The notes beneath the pieces were generated by a model. It was given only the letters and a program-made list of their open reading frames with translations. It was not told where the DNA came from and did no database searches. From contig JAEUIT010000086.1 in the NCBI GenBank assembly GCA_016795035.1, positions 180,023 to 244,022 of the forward strand: 64,000 bases of DNA, written 5' to 3'. The position numbers and the translations under genes are program-made. Positions 38,017 through 46,036 of the stretch are shown here, in pieces. The stretch is from Phycisphaerae bacterium (GTDB lineage Bacteria; Planctomycetota; Phycisphaerae; Phycisphaerales; SM1A02). How positions within the stretch are numbered: the first letter of the stretch is position 1; each line of letters begins with the position of its first letter.

Positions 38017-39386
38017 AGCACCGCATCACGCTGATCCTCGCGTTCGCGGTGCTCCTCGGCCTGATGTACGCCGTGCGACTCGTCGCCACGCCGCTTCCGC
38101 AGATCGGCGTCGTCGGGCCGTACGACACCGACCTCGCGGTGATCGGCGTCGGACGCACGCTCGGCTTTCTTCTTCTCGGCGGCTGGATCCTCGGCGAGCT
38201 CGTGCGCTCGTTCGGGCTACCGCGGCTCTCGGGCTACCTCGTCTTCGGCATCGTCTTCGGTCCCTATCTGCCGGAGATCCTCGGCGACGGCACGGCGCCG
38301 CTCTGGACCACGTTTCTGCCTTCGGCGCACCTCGAGCAACTCCGCCTCGTCGATCAGCTCGCGATCGCGCTGATCGCGCTCACGGCCGGAAGCGAGCTGC
38401 AACTCTCGCTCCTGAAGCGCGTCGCCCGCGCCGCGCTCGCCGTCTGCCTCTCCGACGCGTTCGCGGTGCTCGCCTGCGTCGGCGGCTTCCTCTTCCTCGC
38501 GAGCGATCACCTTCCGCCGCTCGACACCGTCGGCCCCGAGGCGCGCCTCTTCCTCTGCATCGCGATCGGGACGCTGATGATCTCGAACAGCCCCGCGGTC
38601 GTGATCGCGGTGCTGAAGGAGACGAAGGCGCGCGGCCCGCTCCAGGAGCTCACGCTCGCGGTGACGATCGCGAAGGATCTCCTTCTCATCGTTGCAACGA
38701 CGGCGCTCCTGGCGATCGGCGTGGCCATCCTCTCGGTGGAAGGCGACGCCAGCGCCGACTCCGCGATCTGGTCGGTCGTCACGCACTTGCTCGGCTCGAT
38801 CGGCGTCGGCGCGGCGATCGGCGCGGCGATGTCGCTTGTCCTCCGATTCATCACGATCCGGCTCGAGCTCGTCATCGTGGGGCTCGGATTCGGCATCGCC
38901 CTTCTCAGCTCCGCGTTGCACCTCGCGCCGCTCCTCGTCGGGCTCGCTGCGGGATTCGTGCAGACGAACCTCTGGCCGGGCGAGTCGAAGTCGTTCTTCC
39001 GCGGCGTCGGCGACCTCATGCTGCCGGTGTCGGTCGTCTTCTTCGCGAACACCGGCGCGAGCGTGGATCTCGGGAAACTCGTCGTCGTCTGGACGACCGC
39101 GCTCATGATCGCCGGCGTGCGCCTCGCGGCGGTCTACGGCGGCGCCTCGCTCGGCGCGCGCCTCGGCGGCGTCGAGCCGCAGCCACGGCGCTGGGCGTGG
39201 ACCGCGTTCGTGCCGCAGGCGGGCGTGTCGCTCGCGCTCGCCCGCGAGTTCGAGAGTACGTTCCGCTCCTTCGGCTGGGCGGCGCAGGCGTATGTGGTGC
39301 TTGTCGCCGTGATCGCGATCAACGAGATCATCGGCCCGCCGCTCTTTCGGCTCGGTCTCGCGCGCTGCCGCGAGATCCGCGCCTGA
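38013..39386 (+). CDS. Cation/proton antiporter (CPA2-type), second copy
   Basis: A 457-residue protein with about 12 spans. CPA2 landmarks are LPRLSGYLVFGIVFGPYLPEIL, LIALTAGSELQLSLL, TLMISNSPAVVIAVLKETKARG and ELVIVGLGFGIALLSSALHLAPLLVGLAAGF. A late segment FVPQAGVSLALAREFESTF is also typical. It overlaps the previous gene by four bases and precedes tatD by ten bases. K+/H+ or Na+/H+ exchange is likely. Confidence 0.88.
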   Translation: MKHRITLILAFAVLLGLMYAVRLVATPLPQIGVVGPYDTDLAVIGVGRTLGFLLLGGWILGELVRSFGLPRLSGYLVFGIVFGPYLPEILGDGTAPLWTTFLPSAHLEQLRLVDQLAIALIALTAGSELQLSLLKRVARAALAVCLSDAFAVLACVGGFLFLASDHLPPLDTVGPEARLFLCIAIGTLMISNSPAVVIAVLKETKARGPLQELTLAVTIAKDLLLIVATTALLAIGVAILSVEGDASADSAIWSVVTHLLGSIGVGAAIGAAMSLVLRFITIRLELVIVGLGFGIALLSSALHLAPLLVGLAAGFVQTNLWPGESKSFFRGVGDLMLPVSVVFFANTGASVDLGKLVVVWTTALMIAGVRLAAVYGGASLGARLGGVEPQPRRWAWTAFVPQAGVSLALAREFESTFRSFGWAAQAYVVLVAVIAINEIIGPPLFRLGLARCREIRA

Positions 39387-39395
39387 CCGTGACGC

Positions 39396-40190
39396 ATGTT
39401 CGACACGCACTGCCATCTCACGTTTCCCGAGTACCGCGGCCGCGTCGCCGACGTCCTGCGCGACGCCCGCGCCCACGGCGTCCACGGCGCGATCACCGTC
39501 TCGACGACCGCCGCGAACGCGGCGCAGTCGCTCGAGCTCGCCCGCGCGCACCGCGATCTCTGGTGCACCGCCGGCGTGCATCCCTTGCACAGCGACGACC
39601 CGCTCGACTGGCCGTGCATCCGCGCGTGCGGACGCGACCCGAAGTGCGTCGCGTGGGGCGAGCTCGGCCTCGACAACCACTACGCGAACCCGCCGCGGGA
39701 GCTGCAACGACGAGTGCTCGACGAGCAGCTCGCGCACATCGAGTCGTGGCGGCGCGACGGCCTCGAAAAGCCGATCGTCATCCACTGCCGCGACGCCTTC
39801 GACGACCTGCTTCCGATTCTCCGGGCGACCACGTTGCCGCGCGAGCGCTTCGTCTTCCACTGCTTCACCGGCACGCCGGACGAGGCCCGCGCGGTGCTCG
39901 ACTTCGGCGCGTCGATCTCGTTCACGGGTGTCGTCACCTTCCGCAACGCGAAGGCGGTCGCGGACGCGGCGTGCCTCGTGCCCGGCGATCGGATCATGGT
40001 GGAGACGGACGCGCCCTTCCTGACGCCCGAGCCCTTCCGGACGACGCGGCCGAACGAGCCGAAGTACGTGACGCACGTCGCCGATCGGCTCGCCGACCTG
40101 CGCGGCGAGTCGCGCGCGGCGTTCGCCGATCGCGTCGACGCCAACGCCGAGCGCTTCTTCGGGCTCTCCATTCGCCGAACCGACGATTGA
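39396..40190 (+). CDS. tatD: TatD-family metal-dependent deoxyribonuclease
   Basis: A 264-residue TIM-barrel metallohydrolase. Metal ligands are visible: DTHCHL (residues 3-8), GELGLD (about 88-93), IHCRDAFDD (about 129-137), FHCFTG (about 151-156) and VETDAPFL (about 203-210). TatD enzymes are 3'-5' exonucleases acting in DNA repair or degradation; the name is historical. The gene follows the antiporter operon closely. Confidence 0.92.
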   Translation: MFDTHCHLTFPEYRGRVADVLRDARAHGVHGAITVSTTAANAAQSLELARAHRDLWCTAGVHPLHSDDPLDWPCIRACGRDPKCVAWGELGLDNHYANPPRELQRRVLDEQLAHIESWRRDGLEKPIVIHCRDAFDDLLPILRATTLPRERFVFHCFTGTPDEARAVLDFGASISFTGVVTFRNAKAVADAACLVPGDRIMVETDAPFLTPEPFRTTRPNEPKYVTHVADRLADLRGESRAAFADRVDANAERFFGLSIRRTDD

Positions 40191-40233
40191 GCGACCGCGG
40201 CACGCGACCGCGATCAGTCCTTACTCTACGTCG

Positions 40234-41364
40234 ATGCCCGAACCGTCTCGCACGCGCGACCCCAATCGCGAAGCCGTCATGAGCTTCGGCGACCACCTCG
40301 AAGAACTGCGTCGCCGCGCCATCCTCGCGCTCCTGGTGCCGCTGCCGGTGATGCTGGTCGCGTTCTTCTTCGCGCGCGAACTCGTCGACATCCTCGCGGA
40401 GCCCTTGCGGGCGGCGCTCCGCGCGGCGGGACAGCCGGACGTCCTTCAGTCGCTCGGCGTGACCGAGACGATGGCGGTGCACATCAAGCTCGCGTTCGTC
40501 GTGGGCATCGTGGTGTCGGCCCCCTGGATCCTCTACCAGCTCTGGAAGTTCGTGGAGCCCGGCCTGTACGAGCACGAGCGGCGCTTCGCGCGGTTCCTCG
40601 TTCCGGGAAGCGCGCTCCTCGTCGTCATCGGTCTCCTGACCTTCTACTTCATCCTGTTGCCGCTGATGCTCCAGGTGCTGGTCGAGTACAGCATCGAGCC
40701 GCGCTCGACGACCGTGCCGGCCATCGTGGAGAAGGCCCCAGACGGAGCGCTCGTCTTTCCGATCGTGGCGGAAGTGCCCACCGAAGCCGTCGTCGGACAG
40801 GCGTGGGTGAAGATGCCCGAGCACGTGCTGAACGTGGTCGTTCGGTCCGCCGACGGGACCATCCAGGTTCTCTCGACCCCGCTCTCGATCGACTCGTCGC
40901 TTCTCCAACAGAACCGGCTGAACGAATACGTCGACTTCGTCCTCCTCCTCATGTTCGGCATCGCGGTGGTCTTCCAGTTACCGCTCGTGATGCTGCTCCT
41001 CGGCTGGGTCGGAATCCTCAGGGTCGAGATGCTCCGCGAGAAGCGGCGGCTCGCGATCTTCATCCTCACGATCGTGGCTGCGGCCGTCACGCCCACGTCC
41101 GATCTCACGTCGATGCTCCTGATGCTGGTGCCGCTCTACCTTCTGTACGAGCTCGGCATCCTTCTCCTCGTTGCAGCTCCGCCGGGTGCGATCGCGGAGG
41201 GATCGGTCGTCACCGGGTTCCTCTCGCGCCTGCGGTCCGGTAAGCGCCGTCCTGCGCCGCCCAACCCCTACAACCCGACCTCCGCACCGCGGCCTCGAGC
41301 CGACGAGGCGGAGTCGGACGACGGTCCGTCCGATCCATCCTCACGAGGGAGCGCGCCATCGTGA
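40234..41364 (+). CDS. tatC: Twin-arginine translocase subunit TatC with large loop insertion
   Basis: A 376-residue protein (TatC is usually 240-260). Landmarks are MSFGDHLEELRRRAI (residues 16-30), SAPWILYQLWKFVEPGLYEHERR, FYFILLPLMLQVLVEY, YVDFVLLLMFGIAVVFQLPLVMLLL, and VEMLREKRR with AAAVTPTSDLTSMLLMLVPLYLLYELGILL. Between spans 3 and 4, in the periplasmic loop, about 85 residues are inserted (about 153-235). The C-terminal 40 residues are disordered and charged. TatC recognises the twin-Arg signals, such as that of ActB in this window. Confidence 0.95.
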   Translation: MPEPSRTRDPNREAVMSFGDHLEELRRRAILALLVPLPVMLVAFFFARELVDILAEPLRAALRAAGQPDVLQSLGVTETMAVHIKLAFVVGIVVSAPWILYQLWKFVEPGLYEHERRFARFLVPGSALLVVIGLLTFYFILLPLMLQVLVEYSIEPRSTTVPAIVEKAPDGALVFPIVAEVPTEAVVGQAWVKMPEHVLNVVVRSADGTIQVLSTPLSIDSSLLQQNRLNEYVDFVLLLMFGIAVVFQLPLVMLLLGWVGILRVEMLREKRRLAIFILTIVAAAVTPTSDLTSMLLMLVPLYLLYELGILLLVAAPPGAIAEGSVVTGFLSRLRSGKRRPAPPNPYNPTSAPRPRADEAESDDGPSDPSSRGSAPS

Positions 41365-41405
41365 GGCGTGCATCGGGAAACAGGGGAGCTCGCGAGCTTG
41401 ATGCA

Positions 41406-41425
41406 CGCGCGGCGGTTGCCGCGCG
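41406..41425 (+). promoter_or_regulatory. 8-bp hairpin in the tatC-tadA gap
   Basis: CGCGCGGC (41406-41413) pairs exactly with 41418-41425 around a GGTT loop, 25 bases before the tadA ATG. It may be a processing site or weak terminator. The flanking ATGCACGCG occurs on both sides as a direct repeat. Confidence 0.3.
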
Positions 41426-41450
41426 CATGCACGCGAGGTGGAGAAGGACC

Positions 41451-41963
41451 ATGGCAACGATGCGTTTGGCGCGTCGGGGGAATCCCGGCGTAACCGAAAC
41501 TGACGTTGTGATGATGGAGCGGGCCATCCTTTTGGCCCGCCAAGCTGCCGCCATCGGCGAAGTGCCGGTCGCGGCGGTCGTCTATCGCGGCGAAGAGGTG
41601 ATCGCCGAAGCCGCCAACAACCGCGAGCTGGCCCACGACCCGCTCGGACATGCCGAACTGCTCGCCATCCGCGACGCCGCCGAGGCGCTCGGGGCGTGGC
41701 GACTCACCGACTGCTCGCTTGCCGTCACGCTCGAGCCCTGCCCCATGTGCGCGGGCGCGATCGTGAACGCCCGAATGGGGCGTGTGCTGTATGGGGCGCG
41801 GGATCCGAAGGCGGGCGCCTGCGAGTCGCTCTACCGGATCACGAGCGACGTGCGCCTGAACCATCGCCCGGAGATGTATCGCGGCGTTCTCGAAGAGCGC
41901 TGCGCCGAACTCCTTCGCGACTTCTTCCGCCGGCTGCGCGAAGCCAAGCGAAAGAGTGCGTGA
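41451..41963 (+). CDS. tadA: tRNA-specific adenosine deaminase
   Basis: A 170-residue cytidine-deaminase-fold protein. Zinc ligands and catalytic Glu are in GHAELLAI (about residues 65-72) and EPCPMCAGAIVNARMGRVLYGARDPKAGA (about 94-122). It converts A34 to inosine in tRNA-Arg(ACG). ATG 41451 has GAGAAGGA upstream; the frame is open to a GTG at 41361 that overlaps the tatC stop, but that extension is Arg-rich and not family-like. Confidence 0.95.
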   Translation: MATMRLARRGNPGVTETDVVMMERAILLARQAAAIGEVPVAAVVYRGEEVIAEAANNRELAHDPLGHAELLAIRDAAEALGAWRLTDCSLAVTLEPCPMCAGAIVNARMGRVLYGARDPKAGACESLYRITSDVRLNHRPEMYRGVLEERCAELLRDFFRRLREAKRKSA

Positions 41964-42043
41964 CGACCGGCACGATCTCGCAGCGAGATCCAGCGTTTCG
42001 TGCACCGACCCTTGGTCGATGGCGCGAACATCGCACGCCCATA

Positions 42044-42223
42044 ATGGCGATGTGGTCGCTACGACCCGCGAATCCGGAACCGCCGGACGGGAACTACGAA
42101 CTGTTAGGCGAGGTCTCTTCGGTTTCACGGAAAGGAATCGGAGACTTGCAGCGGAAGCTGCAGGAGGACTCGCTCCACGAAGGCCGTTCGACGGCTGACG
42201 CACGCGAGCCTGCCTTCTGGTGA
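42044..42223 (+). CDS. Possible small protein (59 aa)
   Basis: A free-standing frame of 59 codons in the 353-base gap between tadA and the next gene. The translation has soluble, charged character (NYELLGEVSSVSRKGIGDLQ, then RKLQEDSLHEGR) and does not mirror a gene on the other strand. It has no recognisable family, and codon choice is mixed. Treat as a candidate only. Confidence 0.4.
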   Translation: MAMWSLRPANPEPPDGNYELLGEVSSVSRKGIGDLQRKLQEDSLHEGRSTADAREPAFW

Positions 42224-42316
42224 CGTGCGGAATCGAACGCCTCGGACTCTCGGAGTTTCGCGGCGCCCTCGATCGCTGTGGCACGTCCCAGGTGTGGCGG
42301 ACGGGAGGAGGCGGCC

Positions 42317-43492
42317 ATGAAGCCTTGCGCGCACCAGGACGGTCGTGCAACACGAGGAACATCTGCGGCGCTGCCGGACGTCGATGCCGTCCGGCGCGGC
42401 GCGGGTCTCTTCGGGCGACTCATGGCCACCGCTGCGTCGGCGATCGTCGTTGCGAGCCAGTTGGGAGCGGCTCCGGACGACGAACCCCCGTCGCCGGTGC
42501 AGCGTCCCGGCATTCCCGTCGAAACCGCACGCTTTGAAGTCGACGGCCGCATGGTCGTCCACGGCACGTTCGCGACGAACGTGAACCTCGACTCGCTCAC
42601 GATCGGCGAGGCCACGTACTCGCGCGAGGAAGGCCGACTGCATGAGATCGTCGCCGTGCGCGTCTATGCGCTCGACGCGGATGGCAACGCGGTGCCCATC
42701 TCCGACGAGGAGCTCGCGAACGGCTCGGCCTCGGCGGCGATCATCGCGGCGCGCGACCTCGAGCCGTGGCCGTCGTCGGCGATCGACACGCTCGGCGGAC
42801 TCTCCGTTGCAACGCTCCTCGTGAGTCGGGGGACGGCGTCGATTCGGATCGACGTCCTCTTCGCCGCGCCGATCCTCGACGACAAGCCGGGCGAGGTCGA
42901 CAAGAACCCCGAGGCGATCCTCATCGGACCGCCGCCCGACGGTTCGGTGCGCCTCTCGGCGCTCATCGCCGGCGATCTCGACGACGCGATCGAAGGCCCC
43001 GTCCCGATCTCCGTTCCGCTTGAATCGCTGAAGGCGGGACGCTCGAACGTGGACGTGATCCTCGGACGCGAGCGCCCTTCGACCGAGCCCGTCGCGTTCG
43101 TCGGCTACGACATCGACGAGTTCGGCGTGAGTGAAACGCCCATCATCGGATTGCGCCTCGAGATTCCCGCGGGCGTGCTCATGTCGTGCAAGCTCTTCGC
43201 CGCAGGCAAGAGCGAACTGCAGATGCTCGCGAGCGCCGACTCGCCTCCGCTGATGGCGGCGCTCGGAGAAGGCTACAACTTCGGGAGATCCGGCGGCGGC
43301 GCGTCATCCGGCCCGCTCCAACTGCCGCCGCCGGTCTACCCGCTCTTCAACGGGCCCGTCGACATCGACGGCGGCGGCGGCGGAAGTTCGGTGCCGCCGA
43401 ACAACACGCCCGTGATCCCGAGTCCGCCAGCTTTCCTCGCGCTTGCGTGCGCGTGCGCGGGGGCCGCGGGCGCGCGGCGCGGGCGACGCTGA
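42317..43492 (+). CDS. Exported protein with PEP-CTERM-like sorting signal
   Basis: A 391-residue protein with an N-terminal signal-like helix near residues 33-54 (LFGRLMATAASAIVVASQLG). A beta-rich middle follows. The C-terminus is the sorting-signal pattern IPSPPAFLALACACAGAAGARRGRR: a Pro-Ser-Pro motif, a hydrophobic span, and a terminal Arg cluster, as in PEP-CTERM/exosortase substrates. A Gly-rich linker (GGGGGSS) precedes it. ATG 42317 has GGAGG upstream. The function of the body is unknown; no exosortase gene is in the window. Confidence 0.7.
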   Translation: MKPCAHQDGRATRGTSAALPDVDAVRRGAGLFGRLMATAASAIVVASQLGAAPDDEPPSPVQRPGIPVETARFEVDGRMVVHGTFATNVNLDSLTIGEATYSREEGRLHEIVAVRVYALDADGNAVPISDEELANGSASAAIIAARDLEPWPSSAIDTLGGLSVATLLVSRGTASIRIDVLFAAPILDDKPGEVDKNPEAILIGPPPDGSVRLSALIAGDLDDAIEGPVPISVPLESLKAGRSNVDVILGRERPSTEPVAFVGYDIDEFGVSETPIIGLRLEIPAGVLMSCKLFAAGKSELQMLASADSPPLMAALGEGYNFGRSGGGASSGPLQLPPPVYPLFNGPVDIDGGGGGSSVPPNNTPVIPSPPAFLALACACAGAAGARRGRR

Positions 43493-43496
43493 GCCG

Positions 43497-43502
43497 TACA
43501 CT
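43497..43502 (+). promoter_or_regulatory. Candidate -10 element (TACACT) close to the HAD gene start
   Basis: TACACT ends six bases before ATG 43509, which would give an essentially leaderless transcript. No -35 hexamer is evident at the usual distance. Confidence 0.35.
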
Positions 43503-43508
43503 CGCGCC

Positions 43509-44135
43509 ATGACCGTGCGCGTCGTGTGCTTTGACCTGGGCGGCGTCGTGATCCGCATCTGCCGCTCGTTCGAGGAAGCGGCGTTGCAGGCGGGCGTGCG
43601 CATTCGCCACGCCTCCGACGAGGCCGCCGTCTTTCGCGACGTGCGCCGGCTCGTCGAGTTGCATCAGGTGGGCCGCATGAGCGCGCTCGAGTTTCACCGC
43701 GCGATGAGCGACGCCTTCGATCGTCGATACGCGGCCGAGGAGATCGCTCGCATCCACGCGGCCATCACCCGCGACGAGTACGACGGCATCTGCGCGACGA
43801 TCCACGACATCCGCGCCCGCGGCCTCACCGCCGCGTGCCTCTCGAACACGAACGACGCGCACTGGCAGATCCTTCTCTCGTCCCCCGCGTTGCAGGCGCT
43901 TGACCATCGCTTCGCGAGCCACCTGTGGGGCCTCGCGAAGCCCGACGCCTCGATCTACCGGCGTTTCGAGTCTGAACTCGGCGTGCGCGGCGGCGAGATC
44001 CTCTTCTTCGACGACCTCGTCGAGAACGTCGACGCCGCTCGGGCGCTCGGCTGGGACGCCGTCCTCGTCGACCATTCGGGCGACACGGCGCGGCAGGTGC
44101 GCGAGGCGCTCGCCGCCCGCGGACATGCGGTCTGA
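43509..44135 (+). CDS. HAD-superfamily hydrolase
   Basis: A 208-residue protein. Motif I FDLGGVV (residues 7-13) carries the nucleophile Asp; motif II is CLSNTND (about 113-119); motif III Lys is GLAKPDASIYRRF (about 142-154); motif IV is ILFFDDLVENVDAARALG (about 168-185). The FDLGGV(V) start and IYRRF pattern are those of epoxide-hydrolase/haloacid-like phosphatases. The substrate is unknown; a small phosphorylated metabolite is likely. Confidence 0.9.
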   Translation: MTVRVVCFDLGGVVIRICRSFEEAALQAGVRIRHASDEAAVFRDVRRLVELHQVGRMSALEFHRAMSDAFDRRYAAEEIARIHAAITRDEYDGICATIHDIRARGLTAACLSNTNDAHWQILLSSPALQALDHRFASHLWGLAKPDASIYRRFESELGVRGGEILFFDDLVENVDAARALGWDAVLVDHSGDTARQVREALAARGHAV

Positions 44136-44141
44136 CCGTCG

Positions 44142-45467
44142 TCAGCCGAGGTGCGGCGCGTCTTCCTGGTCGGCCACTTCGTCGCCGAGGATCTCGCGCA
44201 GGAGGACGGTCGCGTACGCACCCTTCGGCAAGTCGAATGCGACGCGCACGAACGAGCCGTGCTCGTCGACGCCCGCATCGAGCTCGACGTTCGACACGCG
44301 GACCCGGAAGGGCCGCCGCGTGCCGGTGCCGTGCGGGATGGACGCCGACACGATGTCGAGCGACACGCCGATCTCTTCCGCCGCGGCGCGCTCGGACTGG
44401 AACGGCTCGCCGGCGGTGCGGATCATGCCCGGCCCGGGCAACGGGCCGCTCGGGGAAATCTCGAACGCGTCGAGTCGCGCGGCCAGCTCGCCCGAGGCGA
44501 CTAACTCCTCCGTGATGGGGAATTGCCCGCCCGAGACGTGCTTGAGCGCGACGTCGCCGACGACGAGCTGGTCGAGCAGCCCTTCGTCGAGACGTCGGTC
44601 GAGCGTGCGGTTGAAGATCGCGCTCTGGAGCGCGCTCACCCAGAATGCGCGCGTGTGAGGCTGCACGGCGAGCACCGCCTGGCGCGCCGACTTCCCTTGC
44701 GCGAGGGCCGCGAGCGCCACGCGCTCGGAGCGGTCGTGGCGACCCCAGAGCGGCAGCGACTCGCCGAAGCGCCCCTGCTCGAACAGCTCGCGCTGCACGC
44801 GCTGATGCTCCGGGTACGGCGAGCGCGTGCCGAGCAGCTCGGCGAGCACGCCGTCCCAATGCTCGAGCGTGAGGTCGCGGCCGAGACGATGGGTGTTGCG
44901 GCGGTAGCCGAATCGCTGGGCGCCGAAGTAGTCGGGGATGCCGCTCTTCTCGAGCTGCTTGAGCGCGGCCCAGACGACCGGCGCCTTGCTCGGATCGATG
45001 CCGCGGATGCGGATCGAGAAGCGGTTGCCGGCGAGGTGCCCGCGGCGAAGCTTGTTGATGTGGCGCTTCTGCCAAAGGATCGCGAGCCGCTCGTGCTCGA
45101 GTTGCGTGACCGGATCGGGCCGGCCCGGAAGGTGAATCGAGACGGTCTGCCGCGTGATGGCAACGCGGTCCTTCATGCCCGCGAATCCGATCGACTCCTC
45201 GCCCACGCCGAAGTGCTTGGACAGCACCTCGATCATTTCGGAGTGCGGCATGTCGCGCTTCTGCACGCCGATGTAGAGGTGCTCGCCGTCGCCGCGCGGG
45301 TGGTAAAGCGGCTCCTCGTCGACCAGGAAGTCCTCGGGACGGTCCTTGATGCGCCCGCCGATGCCGGTGCCGATCGCCGGAAGCGACAGCAGTCGCCGAC
45401 GAGGCAACGGGTCATCGGGCGGAACAGCATGCGCCGGAAGGACGTACCGGGCGGGTCCTGAGGTCAT
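44142..45467 (-). CDS. truD: tRNA pseudouridine synthase TruD
   Basis: A 441-residue protein (E. coli TruD is about 350). The catalytic Asp is in GFAGMKDRVAITRQ (about residues 93-106). Other family motifs are EDFLVDEEPLY (about 45-55), NRFSIRIRG (about 147-155), PDYFGAQRFGY (about 178-188) and AIFNRTLDRRL (about 285). It makes pseudouridine at position 13 of tRNA-Glu. It overlaps the downstream-read BFN gene by four bases. Confidence 0.95.
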   Translation of the reverse strand: MTSGPARYVLPAHAVPPDDPLPRRRLLSLPAIGTGIGGRIKDRPEDFLVDEEPLYHPRGDGEHLYIGVQKRDMPHSEMIEVLSKHFGVGEESIGFAGMKDRVAITRQTVSIHLPGRPDPVTQLEHERLAILWQKRHINKLRRGHLAGNRFSIRIRGIDPSKAPVVWAALKQLEKSGIPDYFGAQRFGYRRNTHRLGRDLTLEHWDGVLAELLGTRSPYPEHQRVQRELFEQGRFGESLPLWGRHDRSERVALAALAQGKSARQAVLAVQPHTRAFWVSALQSAIFNRTLDRRLDEGLLDQLVVGDVALKHVSGGQFPITEELVASGELAARLDAFEISPSGPLPGPGMIRTAGEPFQSERAAAEEIGVSLDIVSASIPHGTGTRRPFRVRVSNVELDAGVDEHGSFVRVAFDLPKGAYATVLLREILGDEVADQEDAPHLG

Positions 45468-45946
45468 TCGTCCTCGTCGTCGTCCTCGACGTCATCGAAG
45501 TCGACGAGTCCCGGTCCGAGCCCCATGCCCGTCCCGTTCGCCGACTGCGAGTCTATGGCCGCCTGTTCAAGAACACGTTCGGCAACGAAGATCGGAACGC
45601 GCTCGGAGATGCCCAGGGCGATCGCATCGCTCGGACGACTGTCGATGACGACCTCCTCCCCGTCGCGTTCCACCACGATGTTCGCGAAGAAGGTCCCTTC
45701 GTTGAGGTCGTGGATGTCGATGCGCACGAGCCGCCCGCCGAGGTGGCGGATGACCGAAGCGAGCAAGTCGTGCGTCTGCGGACGGGCGACGTCCGTCCCC
45801 TTCAGCCGGCGCTCGATCGCGCTCGCTTCGGGGAGGCCGATGACGATGGGGAACGTGCGCGTGCCATCGGTCTCGGTGAGCTCGATGATCTGCATGTCGT
45901 TCATTTCGCGGATGAAGATCCGCGAGAGTTCCATCGGCACCTTCAT
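45464..45946 (-). CDS. Bifunctional nuclease (BFN/DUF151) family protein
   Basis: A 160-residue protein. DUF151 features: FPIVIGLPEASAIERRLKG (about 31-49), RPQTHDLLASVIRHLGG (about 55-71), and SRPSDAIALGISERVPIFVAERVLE (about 103-127). BFN proteins have been described as nucleases in some bacteria and plants, but activity is not general. The C-terminal tail is very acidic (FDDVEDDDEDE). ATG 45946 has GAGAGACGGA upstream. Confidence 0.88.
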   Translation of the reverse strand: MKVPMELSRIFIREMNDMQIIELTETDGTRTFPIVIGLPEASAIERRLKGTDVARPQTHDLLASVIRHLGGRLVRIDIHDLNEGTFFANIVVERDGEEVVIDSRPSDAIALGISERVPIFVAERVLEQAAIDSQSANGTGMGLGPGLVDFDDVEDDDEDE

Positions 45947-46036
45947 AGTTCCGTCTCTCTGAGCCCGAGATGCTACCGCAAGCTGCAACGCGGAGCGTCG
46001 GCCAGCGAGCGGACAGCATAGTTTCGGGAGGGACGG

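Noticed and set aside
38688..38700. CGTTGCAACG-type sites (also at about 42803) as copies of the octamer.
   Set aside because: They share seven of eight bases but end in CAA instead of CAG, so they were not counted; similar near-misses such as GTGCAACG and CTGCAACA were also left out.
38217..40076. A long minus-strand frame over the antiporter and tatD genes.
   Set aside because: Shadow of the plus-strand genes with clear family motifs.
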